From Nematostella vectensis (lineage: Eukaryota > Cnidaria > Anthozoa > Actiniaria > Edwardsiidae), in NCBI RefSeq assembly GCF_932526225.1, contig NC_064038.1, forward strand, positions 12,585,070 through 12,649,069: DNA of 64,000 bases. The letters are read 5' to 3'. Of the stretch, positions 17,216 to 28,900 are shown piece after piece. Position 1 is the stretch's first letter. The number at the start of each line of letters is the position of its first letter. A program made the position numbers and the translations under genes. The notes under the pieces are model-generated. The model made no database searches, had not been told where the DNA came from, and saw only the letters and a list, made by a program, of their open reading frames with translations.

Positions 17216-18550
17216 CAAAGTCCACACCGAAAGGACCAACTTCCCAGGATTTTTAAATATCCTCGTAGGGGAGGGTATGGATATTTCCTAAAATCATGAA
17301 ATCAAATATTTTGTTAACTTTAAATAGGAGGATCACGCCGTATTCTGATGCGCACTAGAGCATTTAGTCACGCTAGTTGGGTAAAAAAAGGGAGTGCATG
17401 TAAACGAGGCTCTCAGGTAAATGATTGCCGACTTGGCGACATTGAGTTTTTTTTCAAAGGCTCACAAACTGCACCACTGCTTATTAGACTAGACTTTTTA
17501 AGAACTCGCATAAAGAATAAATAAAATGTATTTAGGGTGTCAAACAGCAAATAAAATTCGAATAAATAGACTCATTATATGTACCCGGGATCGCTACTAA
17601 TCAAGTATTGTGCGACTAAAACTTAAACTGCGTGAACAAAACCGAAAAGAAGTCATACAATTGCGCCTCGAAAATGACAAAAAAAGAAAAGTCTTTGCGC
17701 CATGTCACCTGCAAGACCAGTGGGTGTTCTAAACCAGAGGAAAATTAAAAATAAACGTTTACAGTAGTCTTCGGAAAGATCAACATATTGATCCCGCTCC
17801 ATCATCAATCTTTTTCCAATAGTTAAAGAGTCTTTCTACTGCAACATCATAGAGTCTGGCTCTTAGCTCTTACGCACTTCATAAGTCCTTTAGACCTTTT
17901 TAGTCGATTTTGTTCGTTTGATAGTCGTTGGGTAATCGATGCCTGTTCGGTATAAGCCCAAGGTCTTACTCTCTTGACACTGTTACGACCTCGTCCCCAG
18001 GGTCTTCTCGGTTAATTGATTAATAATTTGCCCAGGAGAGATTAAAAGCGATGCTAATCGCTAGATAATCGATACCTGTACGGTACACACTCCATATACA
18101 TCATATAACGCGAGTTGTCTCCGAGGCTTGCGAGCTCGTCTCCAAGTAAATTTCACACCGTGACAATTCTCAACTTGTCTTCGGAGTTATGTTCCAAGTT
18201 CGTGACCTCTTCGGGGCGCGGTCGACCACGCCGTTTTTTCCTACGCTTCGTTGTCTTTTCTTCCTCTACTTCTCTCCTGAAATTTAACCACGTGTCGCTG
18301 TTAAAGCATACACAATACTTAACAATCAGTATACGAGTTTCGCTACTCACTATCTATGGCTCAATAAATAGTGAGTATGGGAGGCAATCAAACTACGAGA
18401 TTCGTGATAGTATATCAGTGGAATTATACTAAAATGCAATAGTTGTTACAGTAGTTCCCCGCATACAAGGTTAACCGGAAAATTTTGGACAATTTCTTAT
18501 ACACTTGCCATCCAAATGATTTTATTGATCTATTTTCATTTATTTGATAC
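17216..18550. other. Non-coding stretch downstream of DTWD2
   Basis: No reading frame or RNA gene could be supported. It contains the DTWD2 3' flank (transcription runs leftward into it). Confidence 0.5.
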
Positions 18551-21500
18551 TCACGCTAGTTCAGGGTTCTTTAACTTGTCCTCCTTACTAGAATGAACCA
18601 CCGCCCCATGATCTAGCTGATATTGACAGAGAGCTCGTAATGGGGCCGCTAGGATCTAAGAGAGTGTTTGTCAGAGTCAATCCAACAATCTAAAGCAAAC
18701 ATTTTCCTTTCGCCTTGTGAATAACGGGTATCCACAGACAGGGGCAAAATTAGCAAGTTTTTATTTGATTTTCTCTTATTTTCATTTTTTTATAAACCAG
18801 TTTCAATCATCTCATTTTCTTCTTTTTTTCTCGTTAAAAATGTTTATTTCTAAAAAAAAGTGATAATGTATTATTATCAAGAAAAAATAAGTATTCATAA
18901 GTATAATAAGTATTTATCCTTGAGTAAGTGTTAACCTGCTTTCTAAGAACCGAACCCCAAATAAACTTTCAATTTCCATCTTACCTCAATGAAACTATCA
19001 TTCTTCTCCAGTGGGGCTAGTGCAAGAGCAATTGCCTCCACTGTGCAGAGGCTCTTGTTTGTTGGTTGAGTACGGATGACATACTCGCTAACAACGTTAT
19101 GCTCAACAACTATCTAGAATAGTAAGAGGAAATCACCAGGATTAATGGGATCATGCGGGTGATCCAGGTGGCTATGCTCCAGCCATCACAACCTTATACA
19201 ACACACACCATTTTACTGATTAAAAGAGATAAACTTGATGCTTACAATGAAACAAAAAATGGGAAAAATCTAAAAAGCAGGCAATAACTTACATTGATCA
19301 AATGTTTTCAATTTCTGGTTTTGCTCTGGCTTATGCTTAAAAATGAAGACTAGCGGGAGACTGTTTTTTTTTTTTGTTTTATGCCATTTTCACATCTTTG
19401 TGAAAACTTTAGCAGCTATTCCTGGAGTTAAACACATCATGTCACAATCTTTCATCAGCTGAAAAGATTTTAACCTACATTTACTACGAGGCTAGAAGAC
19501 ATGACCAAAGCTTGGAGACTCTCAAAAACTCCCTGAGAATTATAATCCCTGATGATCTATGTGGGTAGACATGTAGTGATTGTAAAACAAACCTGTGTTG
19601 CATTCTGCAAGAATGGGTTCCCATGGAAAATACCACTGGCCTGTTTCCATGTTCCATCAGGAACTATCAAGTTGAAGTTGGCATGGGCAGAAAGATCAAT
19701 ACTACGCAAATTAACAGCTGCAATAGAGTATAGAGTACTATAAAAACAAAAACAAAACAAAAAAACTTTAAAAACAAATATAAGATGGCATTTTTATGCT
19801 TTCTTACGTCCTCTTCAGGATGCAAATCAGGAAGACTCAGCAGACCAGCAAGCCTGCATCCTTTTGCTGGCTCCGTGGACCAAAAACACTCTACTATTTA
19901 TCAGCAATTTAATCCTTTCTGTAGAGTCAGTAGCATTCTAATGTCCTCAGCTTACCAACAATTTGACACACAATTTCCCCAGTATGTTCATTATTCTCTA
20001 TTCTCTTTCTGTGTGCGGTAAGTCTAGACACTAATGTTACATTGTATTTATGTGTACATAGTGTAGGTTTCTGAGAAGGCTGCAAAACCTACCATTAGGT
20101 CCAGGGTAGAGGACCAGAGTGTTTGGTTGCTTCATCATTGCATGTAGTTCTGGATAATCTGAGGTTGAGTACCGTCTGTCTCTATAGATTATACACTTCT
20201 CTTGTGGCAAGCAGGCAGAGAGTATTGGAACAGTGGTAAGAAGCCTACTGTCCTGTAAGCAAGAATAAAAACTTGAAATGTTTTGTGCCATATGAAATAA
20301 TATTAATATTATTTAGCCAGAACTACAGCTTGGCTAATGTGCTAAATAGGGTACTCAGCTATAAACATGACAGGGCCCTAAGTTCATACCCATGAAACAG
20401 GGTGGTGAAGATGTGATGATCACGAATCATGATACCTTTTGTAGATCACAAAATCAATTTACAGGTCATTGGCGGTCATAGCGGCAGCTATAATGAATCA
20501 CAGCTTTAATTCATACCTGTCAACTCTCCAGCATTAGGCGGGAGCCTTAAGATTTTGGACCCCTTCTTCCGCTCTCCTGCATTGAGCACCAAATCTCCCA
20601 CTTTTTAGCTATTTTTATTGCTACAGAAAAATTACTCCATCGAAAATAAACATTTAGCCTATTTTCTATTAAAATATTTAAGACAATTATTCCCTTGAAA
20701 GCGCTATTTATCTAACACCTTGTATGTGATGATAAGTGAATTCGAGGGCGAGAGCCTTCAGTATGGCAAACGCCTGCAAGGGTATACCCACCCCTTCGCC
20801 CAAAAAGGGAAAATATCCCACCCGTCCCCACAAACAATTCTAAAGCCTTGAGATTTTCTGGGGTTGACAGTTATGATAATTTTACGTACTGTTTCAAAAA
20901 ATCAAGAAATAGCCACCCACAAGAAATAGTCACCATTTTTAATAAAAGCCAAAAACATGGGAACACGAATTCTATACCATAAAAAATACCAGGCAAAATA
21001 TTTAATAGAAAACTGGGCAAAAATTCTATATCCTTGAGGGGGGGGGGTGAATAGGTTCGCGGATCGGCGGATTCAGCCCCGAAATGCTCACGGATAACAG
21101 ATTTTGATGGTTATTTCAGCGGATTGGCGGATTTTGGAAATACGGCGGATCACGGATCTGTTGATGATTTGGGCACGGATTTCGGATTTTGACTGCTTTG
21201 ACGGTAGAATTTCAATCGATGCCATTGTTTATCTGTCAAACCATGCGAATCTAAAAATATCTGCGGATCCACGGATTTGCCCCGAAAATGTTGCGGATCG
21301 GCGGATTTACATACCCCTATTCACCCCCCCCCCCTTTAGCTTGAAAAAAAAAAATACAGCAGAGGTTATCTAATGTACCAAACCTCTTTTGGATGTTGCA
21401 GTATGTAGATCGTGGTGGAAATATTAAGAAGTTCCTTTGGTAGATGTGAGCAAAGACAGACAGAGCTGGGTCTCCTGAAAACAGAATACAGTGCCCACTC

Positions 21501-22629
21501 TTAATACAATGTTATATAATTAGCTTAAAGTTCTTAAAAACTTTCATTTATATCAATCTATCCAAAACAAAGCAAAGATAAACCTTAAAATTCTGAAAAG
21601 GGAATTGAATTTGATTAAAATTTGAATTTTCTACAAATCTTTGAAAATTTTCCTGGCTGTGGAAAAGGAGATTGAATCAAGTGAATAATTCAAAGTTTTG
21701 GCGGGAAAATCTGAAACTTATTAGACTTATTTTCCTTAAATCCGTTAAAATTCAGAGACGGCAATACCACAAAATATTGGCGAATTGTTTTCTATTGCAA
21801 TACTACCCACAATGAAGCATAGAATAAACAGCGCGCGCTTGTGAGAATGTCGCCATTCTTGATTGCGAATGCAGCGCGTGCGCACAATGCAAAAACAATT
21901 CAAAGACTAAAAACTATCTGCTAAATTTTGCAGATTTGTTCCCTGAAGTTGAATAATCATTAGATACAGAGATGACGGTAAAAGTTGTAACCAAACAACG
22001 TTCCTCAGCAATAACTAAGAAGAAATGAAGACAGGAACCGGTTTAGCGCGCGCATTATATTTTCTCATGTAATTTGGTTGACATCTCGATCTACGTCACA
22101 AATGACTGGACCCGGGACTTTCAGTTCACGGCCATTTTTCCGAAGGTTGACCAAAATACCTCAATATTACAGATTTGAGTTATTCGCGCGAATGCGTGTT
22201 TTATAGGGTCCATACGAGCCACATACCATTTGGAAGATGAAAAAATTTCAAGAATTGAAAAAGTCTATCAACTCTGAAAGGTTATATGGACTTTAAGTAC
22301 TTATAGCAGAACTTATGAGCGCACATTAGCGATTTGAATAAAGTTGAAAATTGTTTCGGAGATTTGCGGTGTTGCTAATATAGAAGTGTAGTTTGTGTGT
22401 ATTTGTCTTTTATCTACACAAACAACTACACTTTCGAAAATTTTTGTGGTTCGCGGAGTTTCCGTCCAATACATGGCCTTACATTTAAAAAATGGTGAAC
22501 AAATCTTTAAAAAAAGTACACGTACTTGCAGCGTTCGCAGATAGGTCGTTTTGTGGTCCCGCCGGTCGGCAGGTTAGCAAATCCTCTTAAAACACTCTCT
22601 TCATCGTCAGAATCAAGTTCGTCCGCCAT
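18551..22629 (-). CDS. DTWD2: DTW domain protein 2, tRNA-uridine aminocarboxypropyltransferase
   Basis: Complete gene, six GT-AG exons in consistent phase: 22629-22526, 21474-21384, 20252-20093, 19717-19593, 19113-18985 and 18655-18551 (TGA). The product is 237 residues. DTWD2 enzymes transfer the 3-amino-3-carboxypropyl group of S-adenosylmethionine to uridine in the tRNA D-loop (acp3U). Visible landmarks are the zinc-type cysteines C31, C34, C41 and C43 (CERCKRPSSVCLC), the LYPG segment, the eponymous DGTW at 139-142, and the QPTNKSLCTVEA block near 175-190. All occur in the family order. The acidic N-terminus (MADELDSDDEE) precedes the Cys cluster directly, so this protein is shorter at both ends than the vertebrate protein. 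It is transcribed divergently from the DmX-like gene. Paralogue DTWD1 is less likely, given the motif wording. Confidence 0.93.
20511..20875. mobile_element. Probable MITE in a DTWD2 intron
   Basis: The ends read TCATACCTGTCAACTC and GGGGTTGACAGTTATGA, an imperfect inverted pair of about 17 bases. A GCCTTRAGATTTT block is also repeated near both ends. No coding potential. Confidence 0.45.
21038..21338. repeat. Inverted-end element with GCGGATCGGCGGAT repeats
   Basis: The ends are GGGGGGTGAATAGG (left) and CCTATTCACCCCCC (right). The interior is a set of degenerate CGGATCnnCGGATTT words. It lies in the DTWD2 intron between exons 2 and 3 and looks like a MITE built from simple tandem units. 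Confidence 0.6.
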
Positions 22630-22972
22630 CTTGGAGTTTTGTAGTGTATAACCGCTGACAGGCTTTAGAATGAGAATCACAAATGTTTTATTTAAAGACG
22701 TTTGTTACTTTTCGTTTGAAGGCAGACTAAAGAGTTTCTACAATAAACCAATGTCCAAATTTGCATAATTGCCTTTTTAAAAACTGTGAAAGTGTCTTTT
22801 AAATTTGTGACAGTGAGGGTTCTAAACTACATTTCCACCCCTCCCCTCTACTCAAATATTCTGAGCCAGTAGTGAAATGCCAGCAGTAATTCGCTGATCA
22901 GAGTGAATCCAAAATGGCGCCTAGCGGTGGGGAAGTTCCTTTCAAGAAAATACGATTAAATAACAGCTGAAG
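22630..22972. promoter_or_regulatory. Divergent promoter between DTWD2 and the DmX-like gene
   Basis: Only 343 bases separate the two start codons, which point away from each other. Both 5' UTRs and both core promoters must fit here unless untranslated exons lie elsewhere. No TATA box or CpG-rich block is obvious. Confidence 0.7.
22914..22970 (+). CDS. Upstream ORF of 18 codons in the DmX-like 5' leader
   Basis: ATG at 22914 in good context (AAAATGG) opens an 18-residue frame (MAPSGGEVPF...) that ends with TGA at 22968-22970. That is two bases before the main ATG at 22973. If it is in the mRNA, ribosomes would terminate immediately before the main start, a layout that permits reinitiation control. 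The transcription start is not known, so the uORF may lie outside the mRNA. Confidence 0.45.
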   Translation: MAPSGGEVPFKKIRLNNS

Positions 22973-25900
22973 ATGAAGCTACACCAAGTTCTGACGGGAG
23001 CAGCTAATACCTTTGACGATAAGGCCGCCATAGCTGTTGGGAGCGTTGAAGATAATCCGTTCACCGTGAGTCATGAGTCACTGCCTATCACTATTTGTTG
23101 GCCTTGATTAATATTCTCGAAAGCTCGTATTTTGATGATCCTCAGATTTATGAAACAATAAAGCTTCCTGTTCCTGGTGTTGATTATCTTTCCTGTTCGT
23201 GGATAAATAAACGTTTGGGTTCAGCGATCATTATTTATATTCCACTTGATAAACTATGAATTTGATTTCGAATGTCTTGCTATATCGATAACGGCCTCCT
23301 CGATTAAGTATATCAATTCCTTTAAAGAGATTTAAAGAAGTCACTTAATAGAAAGATAGACAATTTAGGATAGGCTTTGAAGATTTGGACAACAAACCCA
23401 TTAAAAAGATTACAAGAACATACATTTGTATTCTATTCTGCTACTATTGTACTTATTACAGTACTTATTGTAAAATAACAATGTTCAAGGCATGTGATCC
23501 TGCATGTAATGTAGGGCAATGTTTTTTATTCCTTTCCAGGCATATGCATCAGGCTGTGACATTGTCATTCTTCTAAGCGGCTTTACTCGTGTTCAGATCA
23601 TCCCCGGCTCTTTGTATGGTTACAAGGAAGTTTGCTGTGTTGATTGCTGTGATACTGATGGAAAGGTCAGTAGAGATTATAATCCAGGGGCGGATGCAGG
23701 GGGGTGGATTGGGTGGATATCCACCCCCCTTTTTGAGTAAAAAAAAAGTCACTTGGTGTGAAGAAAATAAATGTCTGAGGGACGGGAGGTACTGTCCTTG
23801 TGCCTTCAACTGCTAGACTTTGCTGATGCGAAAATTCCAATACAGCTTGAAGTATTTGACCACTGGGCAGTTATAAGCCATTATCCACCCCTTGGATCCA
23901 CCCCTTGGATTAATTGTTAAGGAGGTTTTATCTTTAACCATTGATCTTTAAGTCAAATAATTACCACTAGCAAGCTAGAAATTATTGAATATAACATTGC
24001 TGTTTCTAATGGATCTTAATGAAAAAAGGTGTTTCTGTTTGTTTGAACAGCATTAAAAAATCATAAGCATAAATACTGCTTGTATACACACAATGCTACT
24101 GTAGGTTAATTGAGTATTTGATACATATTGATGTTATTGAGTCAAGAGCTACGTTCTTTAAATCCTTTCATTACTTGATACGTACAATGATTTTTGCTCC
24201 AATTCTAGCTATCTTTACAGTATCCTCAGTAGTAATTCAATTCGTTTTCTATTAGATTGCTGCAGCTTATGGTCCCAAAGTAGTCACATTTGGAGCTAGA
24301 CCGACACCGCCTGACAGTGACAATGTAAGAATCTTATGGTTGCTTCATCTTGTTTTTTTTGTCACATCATTGCTTTGGTGCCATATAACAATCTTGTATG
24401 GTTTTATTAAAAATAAATGATCATTTTATCTTAGAAGTTTACACTTGATTGTTTTTTTTGTTTTTGTTATTTGCTTGAGTTTTAAATAACAATATTGCCG
24501 GTTTAAAATTTAATTCATTATTCTATCCATCAGGGCTTTCCTTATCACTGGGAGCAGTGCTCAGAGCTTTGCTTGAAGTTCAAGATTACATGTCTTTCAT
24601 GGAACAGAGAAGGTGCAGTACATACTGTACAATCCAGCCTTGATGGAACTTAACATTATGTGTGTGAAATCCGCATGAATTTTGTGTGTATTTTGCATCT
24701 AGCTTGAGTATAATTAGAGTAATACACTCAAAATGGCAGCACAGTACACTTCAATCACTAAACTACATGCATTTTTTTTGCCTCATTAACTTTAATGAAG
24801 TCCCATGAGATTGCTTGGAGTACAAGTCAATGTCATTCCTAACATGACATTTATATTTATGTCTATGTTAGTTGACTTACTTCTTCACTTGCCTTGTGCA
24901 ACGTAGTGTTAATATTGGTCACAGAGAAACACAGAATGCTATTAGAGTGGTTTCATTAATATACTGCATCGTGTTCTAAAATTTTTAACTGCCTTGTATT
25001 GCAAATTAATAACAGCATTCACGACAAGAATTTTAAACTATGATATGGACAGTGTCACATGTACATGATATGTTTATGTTGTAGTGAATAGGATTCATGC
25101 TTGTTCATATTTGGTGTCTGTTTGGTCATGTGACAGGAACCCAGCTTCTGATTGGTGGTGACTACCTGCAGCTATGGACATGTCAAAGTGACATTGAATA
25201 CCCTTCAGGGTCCCCTGGAGAGTTTTGGTCCTGTGTTTGGATGTGCAGGTGAGTAAATGTGCTGTTGGTTTGAAATGACAAAATTTGACATGCACCTCAG
25301 CCTGATGGAAGAACAGCAAAAATAAATGTCCTATAAGTCCATGGTTCATATGAAAAAATAATGTTGTATTTGTTTGAAATAGTCAAATGAATCAACCGAA
25401 CCTGCCAAAATTGTCAAATCAATAACAGTGTACAAAAAACCCATTTGCATCAGGGTATTTGTAATCTCCTTGGTAATTTTAATGATCAAATATGGTAAGA
25501 CAAAAATATATTATTTTGCTAAAGGTAATCAGAAACAAAGGGAGGACTGACTGAGTCTCTTTAAAGCACATTTTCTTGATAGTAGCCTTGTACTAATATT
25601 AGGAAACATGGGTCCTAACTTTCTCGGCAAAATGAGCACTGACCCATTGTATTGCAGGAACTAAAGATGGAGTTTTTAGAAAACCAAGGCTTAAATTTAA
25701 AACATCTCTAACTTTAATCATGGCCATGTGAGAGCTCACTGTCACAGCTGGAGTTATGGTGACTCTTCCAAATTTAACTATTGTGGAACAGAATTCTAGA
25801 CCATTTGTTTTTGTCTTTACTCTCAGGCCAGCTGTACCTATTTATGTCATTCAGTTTTCTTCAAACAGTCAATACTTTGCATCATTCGGAAAGGTAAGCA

Positions 25901-28900
25901 AATCATTTAACATATGGCATATTTACAGAATACGCTATTAAAAATTTCCTCTTTGTTTTCAACATATAGAATGATCGTTTGGTCAAGATTTGGTTCCAGA
26001 AATCAAATGGTAAGTTGTTCTTGGCTAAGTCACAGATCTTCTTGCAATCAACATTTCTTAGTAACCTGCTCTACTGTAAAATCAGAGTTAGCTTTCATAC
26101 CATGAGCTCACACTTATTGGCTAGCTTAAGGAGCAACCATGACCAACTCATGCGTGAAGTCAGAATGCAAAGCATAGAATGTAAAGAATGTAAATTATAA
26201 AGCTAACTTACCAGTGAACTTCAACTAAATAGTGACTGTGTATAAATATGAGTGAGCACAAATACAGTGGAACCCTGTTAACTTAAACCCTAAAGGAAAC
26301 AGTTCAAGTACAGAGGGAAAATGACTGGAAATTTCTTTCTGCAGAAAATGAAGTACATAAAGCTTGAGTTTGTGGGTAGTTCAACTTTTCCAATTTTAGG
26401 TCACCCAGGTTACACTATAACTCATCATTTACTTACCTATTCCACCATAAAATAAAGCTAATTTTATCCCTGCTATACTAGTTCAGTGCCATAGCAGGCC
26501 TTGAAATATTGGGGGGCACTGCCACGCCCTTCTTATAATTTTTGAAAATATTGGGTAGGGGGAAATGCCCCCAGTGCCCCACCCCCTGCTACAGCCTGTA
26601 CTTAACCTTGACTTATGTACCTTTTGTTTTGTTTTTAGTGGAATTCCAGGAATCACAAAGAGAGATGACTAATGATAGGTGCCTGGACTTTTCATTCATC
26701 TACTTGGCTCATCCAAGAGCAGTAACTGGGCTGACATGGAGGAAAACAAGCAAATATATGCCTTTGTATGTATCAGCTTCTTCTTTTGGAATGGGCGGGG
26801 TAGGGGGGAGGGAGGGCAACTGGATTAAGGAGTCCCCATTTATCTACTTCGACTTTCCAATAGCAAGGGGACTGATGTGGAGAAAAACTCACAAATTTAT
26901 GCTTTGCACTGGTTGAACTATTGGCAGAACTATTGCAAAGCAATTGGTTTTGATGTCGGTTTACTTTTCTTATCAGGTCATCAGTATCAAGTGTCCTTCT
27001 AACTTCCTGCATTGACAACATCTGTCGAATATGGTGTGAGACCATGCAGCAAGACCAGTACTACGACAACCCTGCCCCTCCCCTCCAAAAGGGCACCAAA
27101 TGTGCCAGACACGACACAAGACCCGTACATGACCCCCTCTTAAAACACAAGATGACCTCCTCCCTGCACTTCCACCTGTCCACCGTGGTAAACCCCCTGA
27201 GTGACATACCCCTCCTTTCGTCAATGGGGTCCTTCGCACCCAAGGGGAGCCGAAGTTCTTTCATGCTGCACTGGCTCAACAACAAGGAGATCCAGTTTAC
27301 AGTGTCTGCTGAGGCGTCGCTAGGCGCACCAGTCGCTGCCCTTGAGGTACAGAGTGTGGAGGTGTCTGATGACTCCTCAGAGGAGAGTGACGGCAGGGGT
27401 AACCACTCGGATTTTGATGTCTTGGAGCCTATTGATGTGCATGGTCTGGACCAGAGTGCACGTCGGGGGGAGATGAGCCCTACAGACGCAGACAAAAAAG
27501 GTATGTGTAAAATATTATCATAAGCTTGTAATTAGTATTTAAGGTAACAGGAGTTAAAGAGGCCATCTAACCCTTCCTAGAATGCACTATAATGGTGTTG
27601 TTTCCACTAGAAGAACTTCCTATATTATTCATATTTAGATACATAAAATGTGAAGTCATATGGTAGAATGTACAAGACAAAGTGCAAGACACTGTGCAAG
27701 CCTCAGAAACAATGTAACATTTGTAAGGCACATTTACACCTTAAATTACAAATACACTTAGATTGAACGGGATAGCAATAAAGGGGTGAGTAGTTGGGGA
27801 TGTGCACGGGCACAGAATGTACAATACAATGTACACGACTTTGGAAGGGGGTATTCATTCACCCCTTGATTTAATACACAGTTACAGTGTTGCTACAGAA
27901 CTTGTATTCGCCCTGGCAATGAAAGGGAATAGTTGGTATGACCTGCTGGTACAAGCAGGGTTAACGAATACATAGCTGCGAGGGAGTGAGAGAGGGAAAT
28001 TGGCAATGAATGAGATATAATATATCTTCTAATAAATGTATTGTTAGGTATAGCAGATTTATGTAAATGAATATTTTTATCTTAGGTGAAGCCAAAAAAT
28101 ATCCTGTACATTTTCCTTCTTTGACGCCACAACTCATTTTTTTTTTTTCGCTCCTTGTTTCTGCCACATTCTGAACTGGCTCTGTAATGTATTGGTCTCA
28201 CCCTCTAGCGTAGCCATTTGAATTACTGTGGAGTCTAATCTATCCTTCAGTAAAAATAACCACATTCTAATGCTTAAGTATATTATCTTTACTTCATATT
28301 GAAGAGTGTAACGCAAGCTGGATATAAAGTGTAAGTGTCTAAGATAGAAAAGTATTGATTCACTCGACTTGGAGACTACTTCAAACGTGTCTGTGGATGC
28401 GTTTATTGAATCTATATTGGCAACGAGATATAGCTCTAGAGTCTATATCTTAGATGAAACAGATTGTATCTCCTGATTTTCACCCCTTTTATCTAAGGAT
28501 ACCGTAGACCCAAGCGGTAATTTCCCCGATTGTCCCGGCAAAATTGCTCGCGCTCGCGTCGGATTAAAGCAAATGCCAACAAACTATATATCAATTTAAA
28601 GCTTGATTATTGTACTTTCCTCCTAAAATAATCATATTTTATACGCGTTTAATTTTGAGTGTTTTTGCCTGGTCCGAAGTGCGAGATCGACCACTTTTAA
28701 ACATGCGAATTATATTATACACACCAAAAGCGCGTAACCTCCCGTGATCTGCTTTATATCTTTCGTCATGTACTGAACTGACAAACCGTGTCTACATTTG
28801 ACGTCACACAGCCTCGTTGATTAATAATCAAGGGTCAAAGTTAGGCGTGGAATAATTTTGCTTCTTTGGCTACAACGCGCTAATTAAGTCCGTAGCAAAA

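Noticed and set aside
16562-17299. Histidine/glycine-rich repeat proteins on either strand
   Set aside because: They are translations of the 41-bp satellite subunits and shift frame between units.
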